A stretch of DNA of 44,802 bases from Phycisphaerales bacterium (GTDB lineage: Bacteria; Planctomycetota; Phycisphaerae; Phycisphaerales; SM1A02), in the NCBI GenBank assembly GCA_022446905.1, contig JAKVBT010000013.1, positions 44,136 to 88,937 of the forward strand, read 5' to 3'. The position numbers and the translations under genes were made by a program. This document shows positions 9,380 through 17,477 of the stretch, piece after piece. Position 1 is the stretch's first letter, and every line of letters begins with the position of its first letter. Below the pieces are notes generated by a model. That model was not told the origin of the DNA, did not search any database, and saw nothing but the letters and a program-made list of their open reading frames with translations.

Positions 9380-10804
9380 ATGTCACAACGTTCCTTGCGA
9401 ACCATCCTTGCGTGCTGCCCACTCTTTGCACTGACCGTCGTATCAAGCGTCGATGCACACCCTGCCGAAGAGCTTTTGCGAATCGAGCCCAACGTCGCCG
9501 GAAACGGAGATCAGTTCGGCCAGAGCATTGCAATTGCCGATGCCTTTCTTGTGATTGGCAGCCCTGGGGATGACGATGCTGGCAGCAATACTGGCACGGT
9601 CACCATCGTGTGGCCCGATCCTTTCACCGGGCTTCCCGCGAGCTCCAACCTCGTTACACCGGCGGGCATCAACGTCGATGCCTACTTTGGTATGAACGTG
9701 GCTGCCGATGGCAACACCTTTGCCGTCAGCGCCCCGCACGCCTTCAATGGGGCCATGTCTCCAGTCGGAAAGGTCTTTGTATTTACGGCTGACTCCGGTA
9801 CTGGTGTGGTCACGATGCAGGCCAGCTTTCAACCTGCCGGCCTCTCCCCGTCAGATATGTATGGCTTTGACATCGACCTGGTTGGTGACACACTCGTCGT
9901 TGGTGCTCCGGGCAGGTCTGGCAATGAAGGCAGCATCTGGGTCTATGAACGCACTGCTGATGATTGGGACAGTGGCGTTGAATTTCAGTGTCCCCATGGA
10001 GAAGAAGGCAACCACTTCGGCTGGTCAGTTGCGATCAACCATGAAGATGAATCGAAGATGATCGTTGGTGCTCCCTGGGACTATGACGCAGGTACCGATT
10101 CTGGCCGAGTCTTTTATCTTGAGAAGGCCAGCACCGTGTGGCTGAACACTGCGGAGATTGACCAAGGTGATCTTGGTGTCACCACCATGAACCTTGGCTC
10201 GGAACTGGACTACGACGGTGATCACATGGCCATCGGCGAGCCTCTAAATGAGCGCATTCATGTCATGGGCTGGACCAGCAGCGTGCCGCTCTGGGGCCTT
10301 GTGGACACGATTGCTCCAACTACAACGGCATCGACAAACTACTTTGGTGAAGCCTTCGCTCTGGAAGGTGAACTGCTCGCAGCCGGCGTACGTTTCAGCA
10401 ATCTCAATGGTGCCCATTCTGGCGCTGCCTACCTGTTCAGACTCACCGATAGCAATGAATGGGTACAACTTGCCGAGTTGGAAGATTCCATTGGCGCGGC
10501 CAGTTGGGCCATGGGCCGCGGCATTGCCATGCTTGGTGAAATTCTGCTCATCGGATCCAATGCTGCGGAATCGGACTCGGTTGCCAATGCGGGTGTCGCC
10601 TTAGGCTTCGATGTGTCCTCTACTCCAGGATGTCCCTCCGATGTGGTGATGACTGGTGAAGTAGATGATGCCGATGTGCTCGATCTGCTCTCTTCCTGGG
10701 GCCCTTGTGGGGGTGGATCATGTCCTGGAGACCATGATGACAATGGCATGATCGACGTTGTCGACTTGCTGATCTTGGTCGCCGATTGGGGCTCCTGCGG
10801 CTGA
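9380..10804 (+). CDS. Secreted FG-GAP-type beta-propeller protein with C-terminal dockerin-like tail
   Basis: The ATG at 9380 gives 474 residues with a signal peptide (SQRSLRTILACCPLFAL, cleavage probably after VDA). An AGGAG site lies 9 bases upstream. The body has about seven repeats of FG-GAP/integrin-alpha type, for example FGQSIAIADAFLVIGSPGDD, YGFDIDLVGDTLVVGAPG and FGWSVAIN...MIVGAPWD, consistent with a seven-bladed propeller. The C-terminus (about 415-474) carries two dockerin-like segments ending in WGPCG and WGSCG; the second has the full calcium-loop pattern DHDDNGMIDVVD. No catalytic motif is visible. Such proteins may bind matrix components or other proteins outside the cell. It is probably transcribed alone: an inverted repeat follows the stop. 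Confidence 0.88.
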   Translation: MSQRSLRTILACCPLFALTVVSSVDAHPAEELLRIEPNVAGNGDQFGQSIAIADAFLVIGSPGDDDAGSNTGTVTIVWPDPFTGLPASSNLVTPAGINVDAYFGMNVAADGNTFAVSAPHAFNGAMSPVGKVFVFTADSGTGVVTMQASFQPAGLSPSDMYGFDIDLVGDTLVVGAPGRSGNEGSIWVYERTADDWDSGVEFQCPHGEEGNHFGWSVAINHEDESKMIVGAPWDYDAGTDSGRVFYLEKASTVWLNTAEIDQGDLGVTTMNLGSELDYDGDHMAIGEPLNERIHVMGWTSSVPLWGLVDTIAPTTTASTNYFGEAFALEGELLAAGVRFSNLNGAHSGAAYLFRLTDSNEWVQLAELEDSIGAASWAMGRGIAMLGEILLIGSNAAESDSVANAGVALGFDVSSTPGCPSDVVMTGEVDDADVLDLLSSWGPCGGGSCPGDHDDNGMIDVVDLLILVADWGSCG

Positions 10805-10827
10805 CCGCAACCCCCATCTGACTCCCC

Positions 10828-10864
10828 ACCGCCGGCGGATCGCTCCATGCGACCCGCCGGCGGT
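10828..10864 (+). terminator. Perfect 11-bp inverted repeat downstream of the FG-GAP gene
   Basis: ACCGCCGGCGG at 10828-10838 pairs perfectly with CCGCCGGCGGT at 10854-10864 across a 15-base loop. It lies 24 bases after the FG-GAP gene stop and 66 bases before the E1 alpha start, where a terminator is expected. The stem is very GC-rich, but no T-run follows on the plus strand, so termination may be weak or need a factor. Confidence 0.55.
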
Positions 10865-10930
10865 ATCTGTTGGGGCCTGACCATCAAACTGCTTCAGCCC
10901 GACTGACGCCCCCGCTACCATGAGTGGTTC

Positions 10931-12097
10931 ATGCCTGAAGCCAATCAACCAACTCGAGCGGAGCAGAACACCCCCTCCGAGGTCCCTCCACCGGGACATA
11001 TTGATGGCCCATTTGATTCCAGATCCATTGATCTGGGTCGAATTGAATCCCTGCAAGTGCTTGATGAGCATGGGCAGGTTGAAGACGGGCTTGACCCCAA
11101 GTATGACGATGAGACCCTGCTCAAGGTGCATCGAGCCATGGTGCTAACCCGGGCCTTTGATGCCCGCATGCTTGCTATGCAACGTCAGGGGCAGATGGGC
11201 ACCTTCGCACCCAATCTTGGGCAGGAAGCCTGCATGATCGGCCAAGTCTGGTCACTGGGTCCTGATGACTGGTTCGCCCCGTCCTACCGCTCATTTGGCG
11301 CCCAAATCTGGCGAGGTTGGTCGATGGAACACCTCATGAGGTTGTGGGCCGGGTACCACAGTGGCTTCCCTCCGCCAGACGGCGTGAAGGACTTGCCATT
11401 CTCCATTGTGATTGGTTCGCATGTACTTCCATCCGTGGGTTTGGCAATGGCAATGCGGCGTGCCCAAGACGCCCACTGCGCCGTTGTCAACTTCGGCGAT
11501 GGTGCATTCTCACAGGGATCGGTGTCTGAAGCGCTGAATTTTGCCGCGGTCGAACAGGCCCCGATTGTCTTCGTATGCGAAAACAATGGCTGGGCCATTT
11601 CAACACCCATCGACAAGCAGTCGGGCAATGATGTGCTCGCGACCCGTGGACTCGGATTTGGCGTGCGTTCATTACGTGTGGACGGCAATGACATTCTTGC
11701 CATGATGATGGCTACCCAGGAGGCTTGTCGCCGTGCTCGCGAGGGCCAGGGGCCCACCCTCATCGAAGCAGTGACCTATCGCATGAGTTTGCACACGACC
11801 GCTGATGATCCGAGCGTCTATCGCGACGAGTCACTGGTTGACGCATGGAAGAACCGCTGTCCGATTGCCCGATTTGAAACCTACCTCGCCAACAGAAATC
11901 TACTCTCCTCCGAACAAGCCGATCAGGTTCGCGCTGCATGTGAACAAGAAGTTCTCGATGCCCGCACCCAGTTTCGTGAGACCGCCGTTGCTGAGCCACG
12001 TCAGATCTTTGACCATCTCTATGCTGAGATGCCCGATGAACTGGAAGAACAGCGACTTGAGTATCTGCGGCGTCTTGACCGCAAAGGAGTGAAGTGA
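10931..12097 (+). CDS. pdhA: 2-oxoacid dehydrogenase E1 component, alpha subunit
   Basis: This is the thiamine-diphosphate-binding alpha subunit of a heterotetrameric 2-oxoacid dehydrogenase E1 (388 residues). The ThDP/Mg motif runs from FGDGAFSQG (Gly-Asp-Gly at 189-191) to ENN (Asn218-219), and the phosphorylation-loop region reads MSLHTTADDPSVYR. It resembles Gram-positive-type PdhA (MGTFAPNLGQEA, WFAPSYRSF) more than proteobacterial AceE. It decarboxylates a 2-oxoacid and passes the acyl group to E2. Pyruvate is the default substrate, but branched-chain or aromatic oxoacids cannot be excluded. The first roughly 60 residues are a polar extension, and no clear ribosome-binding site precedes the ATG. 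The stop overlaps the E1 beta ATG by one base. Confidence 0.9.
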   Translation: MPEANQPTRAEQNTPSEVPPPGHIDGPFDSRSIDLGRIESLQVLDEHGQVEDGLDPKYDDETLLKVHRAMVLTRAFDARMLAMQRQGQMGTFAPNLGQEACMIGQVWSLGPDDWFAPSYRSFGAQIWRGWSMEHLMRLWAGYHSGFPPPDGVKDLPFSIVIGSHVLPSVGLAMAMRRAQDAHCAVVNFGDGAFSQGSVSEALNFAAVEQAPIVFVCENNGWAISTPIDKQSGNDVLATRGLGFGVRSLRVDGNDILAMMMATQEACRRAREGQGPTLIEAVTYRMSLHTTADDPSVYRDESLVDAWKNRCPIARFETYLANRNLLSSEQADQVRAACEQEVLDARTQFRETAVAEPRQIFDHLYAEMPDELEEQRLEYLRRLDRKGVK

Positions 12098-13083
12098 TGC
12101 CATCGATCACTATGGTCGAATCACTGAATCTTGCGCTTGATGAAGCACTCGCGCAGGACAACCGGGTCTGCCTGATGGGTCAGGATATTGGTGTCAATGG
12201 CGGTGTCTTTCGTGTCACCAAGGGATTGCAGGCTCGATATGGGAAAGACCGTGTGATGGATTCTCCACTGGCTGAGTGCGGCATCATCGGCACCGCCGTG
12301 GGCATGGCCATCTACGGCATGAAGCCAATCGCTGAAATTCAATTCTCTGGGTTCTCGCTGCAGGCATTCGACCAAATCGAACAGAACATGTCTCGATTAC
12401 GCAACCGCACTCAAGGTCGATTTGAAATCAGCATGGTGATGCGTACGCCCTACGGCGGCGGGATCCGTGCAGTCGAACACCATAGTGAGTCACGGGAGAC
12501 CTACTGGGCCCACACACCAGGACTGAAAGTGGTTATTCCTTCCGGGCCACGCAATGCCAGATCCTTGCTTGCCGCTGCGATCGCAGACCCTGACCCAGTC
12601 GTCTTCTATGAACCGAAGTCGATTTACCGAGCGTTCCGTGAAGATGTTCCAGAAGAACCTGAGACCATGCCTCTAGGCAAGGCCCAGGTTGTTCGCCCCG
12701 GCGAAGACATCACCATCATTTCATATGGCGCCATGATCAGACCAGTCCGCGAAGCCGTGGATGACCTGAGTGATCAGCACGGCATTGATGTCGAACTTAT
12801 TGATCTGCTGACTATTTCCCCGATGGACACAACTACGCTGGTGGAGTCAGTCCGCAAAACCGGACGATGCATCGTCGTACACGAAGGCCACCGAACTTGC
12901 GGCATCGGCGCAGAAGTCGTTGCCCGACTCGCCGAACATGGCTCATTTGAATACCTTGTCGCGCCGCTGCGCAGACTGACGGCCCCTGACCTCCCCTTCC
13001 CCTACTTCCAAGTCGAACAGCACTTTCTTCCAGATCCCGACGACGTGGTTGAAACGGCTTGCGAGTTAATGAACTGGAACTGA
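12097..13083 (+). CDS. pdhB: 2-oxoacid dehydrogenase E1 component, beta subunit
   Basis: This is the transketolase-like beta subunit of E1 (328 residues). Family stretches include MGQDIGVNGGVFRVTKGLQ, DSPLAECGIIGTAVGMA, FSGFSLQAFDQI, TPYGGGIRAVEHHSES and the C-terminal HEGHRTCGIGAEV. I chose the ATG at 12097, which overlaps the E1 alpha stop by one base (TGATG); AAAGGAG lies 7 bases upstream, a strong ribosome-binding site that makes this start secure over the adjacent in-frame GTG at 12094. E2 starts 6 bases after the stop, so E1 alpha, E1 beta and E2 should be made in matched amounts from one message. Substrate preference cannot be read from the sequence. Confidence 0.92.
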   Translation: MPSITMVESLNLALDEALAQDNRVCLMGQDIGVNGGVFRVTKGLQARYGKDRVMDSPLAECGIIGTAVGMAIYGMKPIAEIQFSGFSLQAFDQIEQNMSRLRNRTQGRFEISMVMRTPYGGGIRAVEHHSESRETYWAHTPGLKVVIPSGPRNARSLLAAAIADPDPVVFYEPKSIYRAFREDVPEEPETMPLGKAQVVRPGEDITIISYGAMIRPVREAVDDLSDQHGIDVELIDLLTISPMDTTTLVESVRKTGRCIVVHEGHRTCGIGAEVVARLAEHGSFEYLVAPLRRLTAPDLPFPYFQVEQHFLPDPDDVVETACELMNWN

Positions 13084-13089
13084 GCGAAC

Positions 13090-14412
13090 ATGACCGCAGC
13101 AGTCCAACAAGAGTTTCGACTTCCTGATTTGGGTGAGGGTGTACACGAAGGCCGCATCATTCGCCTCCATGTTGTAGCAGGGCAGTCAGTCAACGAAGAC
13201 GAACCGCTCATGGAAGTTGAAACTGACAAAGCGGCGGTTGAGATCCCATCACCAGTGACCGGCATTGTGACCACCGTGCACATCGAGTCGGGTCAACTGG
13301 TCCATGTTGGCGATGTGATGATCACCTTTGACGGTGATAGCGGCGCACCACCAGATGCCGCAAGAGAAACGCCAATGGCCACCGCCTCGGCAGCAGCCAC
13401 ATCGGTAAGCGCAACAACACCAAGTGCCACCTCACCGACCCGACGCAAACCCGCGTCTCCATCTGTGCGCCGCATGGCCAGAGAACTCGGACTGTCAGTC
13501 CAAGACATTGCAGGATCCGGCCCTGGTGGACGGATCACTCGGGCAGATGTAGAGCGCGCGTCAAATACACCTGCTGCAGAATCCCCAATGCCCACGGCTG
13601 CTGCTGTAGTCCCTGCGACTGCAACACCGACGCCGATCGGCACACCGCAACCACCACTGCATTCGGTCACCACTCCAGGCATGGAATTGGAAGGTCAGCG
13701 CGATCAAGATGCCTATGGCGAAATTGTGCGCCAGGATCTGTCACAAGCCCGTAAGACCATTGCCCAGGTCATGCAGATCTCATGGCAGACGATCCCGCAC
13801 GTGACCGATTGCAATGATGCTGACATCACCAATCTTGAGGAGATGCGCCGCGGCTTTGTAGATCCAGAACGTCCAGACCGTAAAGTCACAACGCTCGCCT
13901 TTGTCATCCGAGCTATCTGTCGGGCGTTGCTCCGTCACCCCATTCTCAATGCAACAATTGATACGGATCGCCAAGAGGTGGTCTACCGCCAGTACATCAA
14001 CATCGGGATCGGTGTTGAAACACCGCGTGGGTTGGTAGCGCCCGTCATTCGCAATGCCCATCTCATGGGTGCTGGCGATATCGCTGACCACCTTGCGGTG
14101 ATCACGCACAATGCAAGATCGGGCCAGTTTGGTGTTGAAGACACCCGCGGCGCGACCTATGTGATCTCCAATGCCGGGGCCATGGGTCGAACCCGGTACT
14201 CGACGCCAATCATCATGCCTGGCACTGTGGCCTGTCTGGCGGTAGGTCGTGCACGCAAGATGCCATGGGTCGTAGATGATGAAATCGTGCCTCGGATCAT
14301 TCTGCCGCTCAGCCACTCCATGGATCACCGACTGGTCGATGGGGGTCGCGAAATCCCCTTTATTGAGCACCTCATCGATGATCTCGAACACCCGATGCGA
14401 TTTGCACTCTAG
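13090..14412 (+). CDS. pdhC: 2-oxoacid dehydrogenase E2, dihydrolipoamide acyltransferase
   Basis: This 440-residue E2 has one lipoyl domain (about 7-82, lipoylated Lys47 in EVETDKAAV), an Ala/Thr/Pro-rich linker, a peripheral subunit-binding domain (about 120-157, SPSVRRMARELGLSV and GSGPGGRITRADV), a second flexible linker and the catalytic acyltransferase domain from about 205. The active site HSMDHRLVDGG gives His413 and Asp417. It takes the acyl group from E1 onto lipoate and transfers it to CoA. The single lipoyl domain matches Gram-positive PDH and branched-chain complexes. No E3 follows directly; the candidate E3 gene is 1.3 kb downstream beyond a thioredoxin-like gene and a terminator. 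Confidence 0.93.
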   Translation: MTAAVQQEFRLPDLGEGVHEGRIIRLHVVAGQSVNEDEPLMEVETDKAAVEIPSPVTGIVTTVHIESGQLVHVGDVMITFDGDSGAPPDAARETPMATASAAATSVSATTPSATSPTRRKPASPSVRRMARELGLSVQDIAGSGPGGRITRADVERASNTPAAESPMPTAAAVVPATATPTPIGTPQPPLHSVTTPGMELEGQRDQDAYGEIVRQDLSQARKTIAQVMQISWQTIPHVTDCNDADITNLEEMRRGFVDPERPDRKVTTLAFVIRAICRALLRHPILNATIDTDRQEVVYRQYINIGIGVETPRGLVAPVIRNAHLMGAGDIADHLAVITHNARSGQFGVEDTRGATYVISNAGAMGRTRYSTPIIMPGTVACLAVGRARKMPWVVDDEIVPRIILPLSHSMDHRLVDGGREIPFIEHLIDDLEHPMRFAL

Positions 14413-14472
14413 CGCAGCATCAATCGATGCAATTGAAGGCCCAATTGAAGCGTTCCTGCTATCGTGGACCGC

Positions 14473-14490
14473 TTGGGCATCTCTGCCCAA
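14473..14490 (+). repeat. 7-bp hairpin in the leader of the TlpA-like gene
   Basis: TTGGGCA (14473-14479) and TGCCCAA (14484-14490) form a perfect stem with a TCTC loop. It sits between the E2 stop and the TlpA-like gene, 20 bases before that gene's ATG. No T-run follows, so it may trim or stabilise the message rather than terminate it. Confidence 0.4.
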
Positions 14491-14510
14491 AGACCGAAAG
14501 GAAGAACCTT

Positions 14511-15587
14511 ATGAACCGACTCATTACGACTGCTGCTGCATTTGCTTGCAGCCTATCAACGGTAACCATCGCGCAGAACAGCGCACCCACGCTGAGCATT
14601 GGCGACAAGGCGCCCGAGATCAAGGTTGCCAAGTTCTACAACGGAACGCCCGTCAACCAGTTCGCCCCCGGCAAGGCCTATGTCATGGAATTCTGGGCTA
14701 CGTGGTGCGGACCTTGCATCGCGCAAATCCCGCATCTTGCCAAATTGCAGAAGACCTACGCTGATGCCGGCATCACTGTCATGAGCACTGCCGTCTGGCA
14801 ACGGGAAAAGACCCAGGAAGATCAAGAAAAGGCGGTAGGTGATTTCGTCAAGTCCAAAGACGGCGCCATGGCTTACACGATCGCAATCGATGACAACGGC
14901 TGGATGGCTGAGCACTGGATGAAAGCTGCCGGCCAGAATGGCATTCCTGCAGCATTCCTTGTTGGCAAAACCGGAATCATTGAATGGATCGGCCATCCTG
15001 CAACCATCGACAGCGTGATGACCCAATATGTCGCCGGTGAATGGGATGCGCAGAAGGCCAAGGAAGAAATGGCCAAAGAACAGGAACGAGAACGACAGTT
15101 CATGGAAGTCATGATGCCGATTCGTCAGGCCATGATGAGCAATGATCGAGACGCAGTGCTCGCCGCATTTAAAACAGCCGACGAAAAGATGCCTAATGAC
15201 ACAACGATCATGGGCATGCAATTCGAGTATCTGATTACCGACACGACAACTTGTGATCAGGGCTATGCCATTGGCCGAAAGATGATGGAAAAGAACTGGG
15301 ACAATCCGAATCTCTTGAATTCGATTGCTTGGACAGTGGCCGACGACCCTGATGTAGCCCATCGCGATCTTGATTTCGCCATGAAGGCCGCCAATCGAGG
15401 CGTCGAACTGACCGAATCCAAGGACGCTTCCATTCTTGACACACTTGCCCGCATCTACTGGGAGCAAGGTGTGCAAGCGAAAGCCAAAGCCATCGCTTGG
15501 CAAGAAAAAGCCGTGGCGGCTTCAGAGGTCGGCCCGATGAAAGACTCGCTGGAGGCCACACTGGCCGGATACACCGAGTCCGACTGA
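14511..15587 (+). CDS. Secreted TlpA-like thioredoxin-fold protein with helical C-terminal region
   Basis: The ATG at 14511 (AAAGGAAG about 7 bases upstream) gives 358 residues starting with a signal peptide, MNRLITTAAAFACSLSTVTIAQ. Residues 25-170 form a TlpA/AhpC-type thioredoxin domain with WATWCGPC (Cys66 and Cys69) and the later cis-Pro region NGIPAAFLVGKTG. Residues 185-358 are helical and TPR-like (LDTLARIYWEQG). The family reduces or isomerises disulfides outside the cytoplasm, for example in cytochrome maturation. An in-frame ATG at 14427 would remove the N-terminal signal and has no ribosome-binding site. It lies between the E2 and E3-like genes, but a secreted protein is unlikely to be part of the cytoplasmic complex. 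Confidence 0.88.
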   Translation: MNRLITTAAAFACSLSTVTIAQNSAPTLSIGDKAPEIKVAKFYNGTPVNQFAPGKAYVMEFWATWCGPCIAQIPHLAKLQKTYADAGITVMSTAVWQREKTQEDQEKAVGDFVKSKDGAMAYTIAIDDNGWMAEHWMKAAGQNGIPAAFLVGKTGIIEWIGHPATIDSVMTQYVAGEWDAQKAKEEMAKEQERERQFMEVMMPIRQAMMSNDRDAVLAAFKTADEKMPNDTTIMGMQFEYLITDTTTCDQGYAIGRKMMEKNWDNPNLLNSIAWTVADDPDVAHRDLDFAMKAANRGVELTESKDASILDTLARIYWEQGVQAKAKAIAWQEKAVAASEVGPMKDSLEATLAGYTESD

Positions 15588-15611
15588 CACAGCCCCCTCA
15601 CGAGAATATTC

Positions 15612-15645
15612 CGAGCCCCTGTCCATATGGACAGGGGCTCGTTTC
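15612..15645 (+). terminator. Strong intrinsic terminator after the TlpA-like gene
   Basis: A perfect 30-base palindrome (15612-15641) has arms CGAGCCCCTGTCC and GGACAGGGGCTCG around ATAT, followed by TTTC. It lies 25 bases after the TlpA-like stop and should end the E1-E2-TlpA transcript. It also rules out the ATG at 15627 as the start of the next gene, since that codon lies inside the hairpin. Confidence 0.85.
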
Positions 15646-15695
15646 ATCATGCGGGGAGCCGTCAATCCGAGTCCAATGCCTCTACAGTGTGTGCC

Positions 15696-16994
15696 ATGGT
15701 GGTCGGAGAGTTCACTCAGGATGCCGACGTAGTTGTGATCGGCGCAGGGCCTGCGGGCTACAGTTGCGCCTTTGCAGCTGCAGAGGCTGGACACGAAGTC
15801 ACACTGGTGGATCCAAACGCTACGCCCGGCGGACAATGTCTGACACAAGCATGTATTCCAAGCAAGGCCATGCTACATGTTGCGGCAAGTGCTGCCACAG
15901 CTACGAGTGCCGGTCTCACTGGCAACCCACTCACTATAGATCCCAGCTCGGTTGAGTCTTGGGTCAAACGATGTACGAACCGACTTGGCAAGGGTCTCGC
16001 AGGTGCTGCAGACCAACGGCGGATCACACAATTGCGAGGACAGGCGCGATTTCTCAGCAATCGAGAAATTCAAGTGGCTGGCGAAGAGGTAATTCGCCTG
16101 CGATTTAAGCGTGCCGTTGTTTGCACCGGGAGTCGTCCAAGCCCACACCCAGAATTATCAAATCACCAATCGGTGTGTACCCCCGAAGCCCTGGCTGTTG
16201 ACCCTTCACTGGCTGTTGGACGCGTCGTCGTGGTTGGACACGATGTCGTCGCCGTCGAATCAGCCATCATGGCCCAAGCACTGGGTGCCAAAGTCAGCTT
16301 GCACACCAATGGATCCGTACTACTACCTGATATCCCCACAGAGTTGCGGGATGCAGTCCTGCAATTCAACCACATTGAAGTGGATACTGCAGCCTGGTCA
16401 ACACCGCCGCAAGCAGATCTTGTTGTTGATGCCGCTAGAAGACAAGCAAACATTGAACACTTGGACCTCCATGTGACGGACGTTCAAGTCAAGGACAACT
16501 GGATCCTCACTGATGCTCACCTCAAGACACAAGCAGGTCGCATCTTGGCTGCTGGAGATTGTGCTGGGCCTCCCTTGTGGGCCGGAGCAGCCTTAGCGCA
16601 GGGACGGATAGCTGCAGAATCCATTGATGGCCAAGGGTACTGGGAACCCGCCAGTGTGCCACGCGTGCTCTTTGGTCCTGTAGAAATGAGTTGGTCAGGC
16701 GATGCAGCGGATGAAGCGGATGTTGGAACCATCAGCGTGCCGTGGTCATACAGCGGCCTCGCTGTTGCCAAAGGCGCCGCACAAGGACTGACCCATCTCC
16801 GCTGGGACCGCACTCATGGAACGATCATTGGGGCTGGCGCCGTCGGACGCGGCGCCGCTGAATTTGCGACAGCGGCAACCCTCGTTGTCGAACTGGGTGC
16901 GACGCTACAAGATCTTGCTGACATGGTTCCAGCGCACCCGACCTGTAGCGAGCTATTGCTTGAAGCGGCCCAACAAGCATTGTCGGAGTCATAG
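15696..16994 (+). CDS. lpdA: Divergent dihydrolipoamide dehydrogenase (E3)-like flavoprotein
   Basis: This 432-residue flavoprotein has the FAD motif VVVIGAGPAGY (12-22), the redox disulfide CLTQACIPSK (Cys48, Cys53) and the E3-type C-terminal HPTCSE (His414, Glu419), so the catalytic core matches dihydrolipoamide dehydrogenase, which reoxidises E2 lipoate with NAD. The NAD-binding motif is degenerate: where E3 has GGGxxG, this has GHDVVA (VVVVGHDVVAVE, near 16216-16260). The NAD domain is also short. NADH formation is therefore uncertain, and a related disulfide oxidoreductase role is possible. I chose ATG 15696; a GTG at 15687 is in frame, and the longer frame to 15627 runs into the terminator. 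The stop overlaps a GTG three bases before the next gene's ATG. Confidence 0.78.
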   Translation: MVVGEFTQDADVVVIGAGPAGYSCAFAAAEAGHEVTLVDPNATPGGQCLTQACIPSKAMLHVAASAATATSAGLTGNPLTIDPSSVESWVKRCTNRLGKGLAGAADQRRITQLRGQARFLSNREIQVAGEEVIRLRFKRAVVCTGSRPSPHPELSNHQSVCTPEALAVDPSLAVGRVVVVGHDVVAVESAIMAQALGAKVSLHTNGSVLLPDIPTELRDAVLQFNHIEVDTAAWSTPPQADLVVDAARRQANIEHLDLHVTDVQVKDNWILTDAHLKTQAGRILAAGDCAGPPLWAGAALAQGRIAAESIDGQGYWEPASVPRVLFGPVEMSWSGDAADEADVGTISVPWSYSGLAVAKGAAQGLTHLRWDRTHGTIIGAGAVGRGAAEFATAATLVVELGATLQDLADMVPAHPTCSELLLEAAQQALSES

Positions 16995-16996
16995 TG

Positions 16997-17473
16997 ATGG
17001 AAGAAGGAAAGCCACTCTTTGGCCGCTTCATGCTCTTCTTGTTTGTATCGCAAGCGATGTTCATCGGAGGCATCGTGGCGCTCATGACTGCTAATCCAAC
17101 GATTTCATCAAGCTTGATCAGTGTTGGGAGCCCTTTGATCATCCTGATAACGCTGCATTTGGCATTTCGCTGGCTATGGAACCGAATGACCTCTCCATTT
17201 CCACCACAAGAAATGCATCACACTGCAGAGCATCGCCATTTTCAGTCGTTTTCTTGGGGCTATGTCAATATGGGGCTGAGCATTCATGCTGCCGTAGATG
17301 ACACATATCTCCATATGGAACCACTTCTGCTCTGGCGAGTGCTCGGCGCCAACTCAGCGAGCATCCCTTTTTCGTCTATGACACCAGCGGAGCGTGGACG
17401 AGGTGTCCGCATCAATGGCATGACCATGATGGGACCGAAGTGGTGTTTTCAAAAACTTGAGAAAAGCAAATAA
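16997..17473 (+). CDS. Small membrane protein with two predicted helices, function unknown
   Basis: I do not recognise a named family. The 158 residues contain two hydrophobic helices (about 11-31, FMLFLFVSQAMFIGGIVALM, and 38-61) and then a roughly 100-residue polar domain. That domain ends in a beta-rich segment (LLLWRVLGANSASIPFSSM ... GVRINGMTMMGPKWCF) that vaguely recalls bacterial PH-like domains on membrane proteins. The ATG at 16997 begins two bases after the flavoprotein stop; the GTG at 16994 overlapping that stop is an alternative. The tight spacing means it is cotranscribed with the E3-like gene. It ends 4 bases from the converging paaY stop. Confidence 0.7.
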   Translation: MEEGKPLFGRFMLFLFVSQAMFIGGIVALMTANPTISSSLISVGSPLIILITLHLAFRWLWNRMTSPFPPQEMHHTAEHRHFQSFSWGYVNMGLSIHAAVDDTYLHMEPLLLWRVLGANSASIPFSSMTPAERGRGVRINGMTMMGPKWCFQKLEKSK

Positions 17474-17477
17474 GCAA

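Noticed and set aside
15627-15695. ATG 15627 as start of the E3-like gene
   Set aside because: The codon lies inside the palindromic terminator, and the extra residues precede the normal FAD-binding N-terminus.
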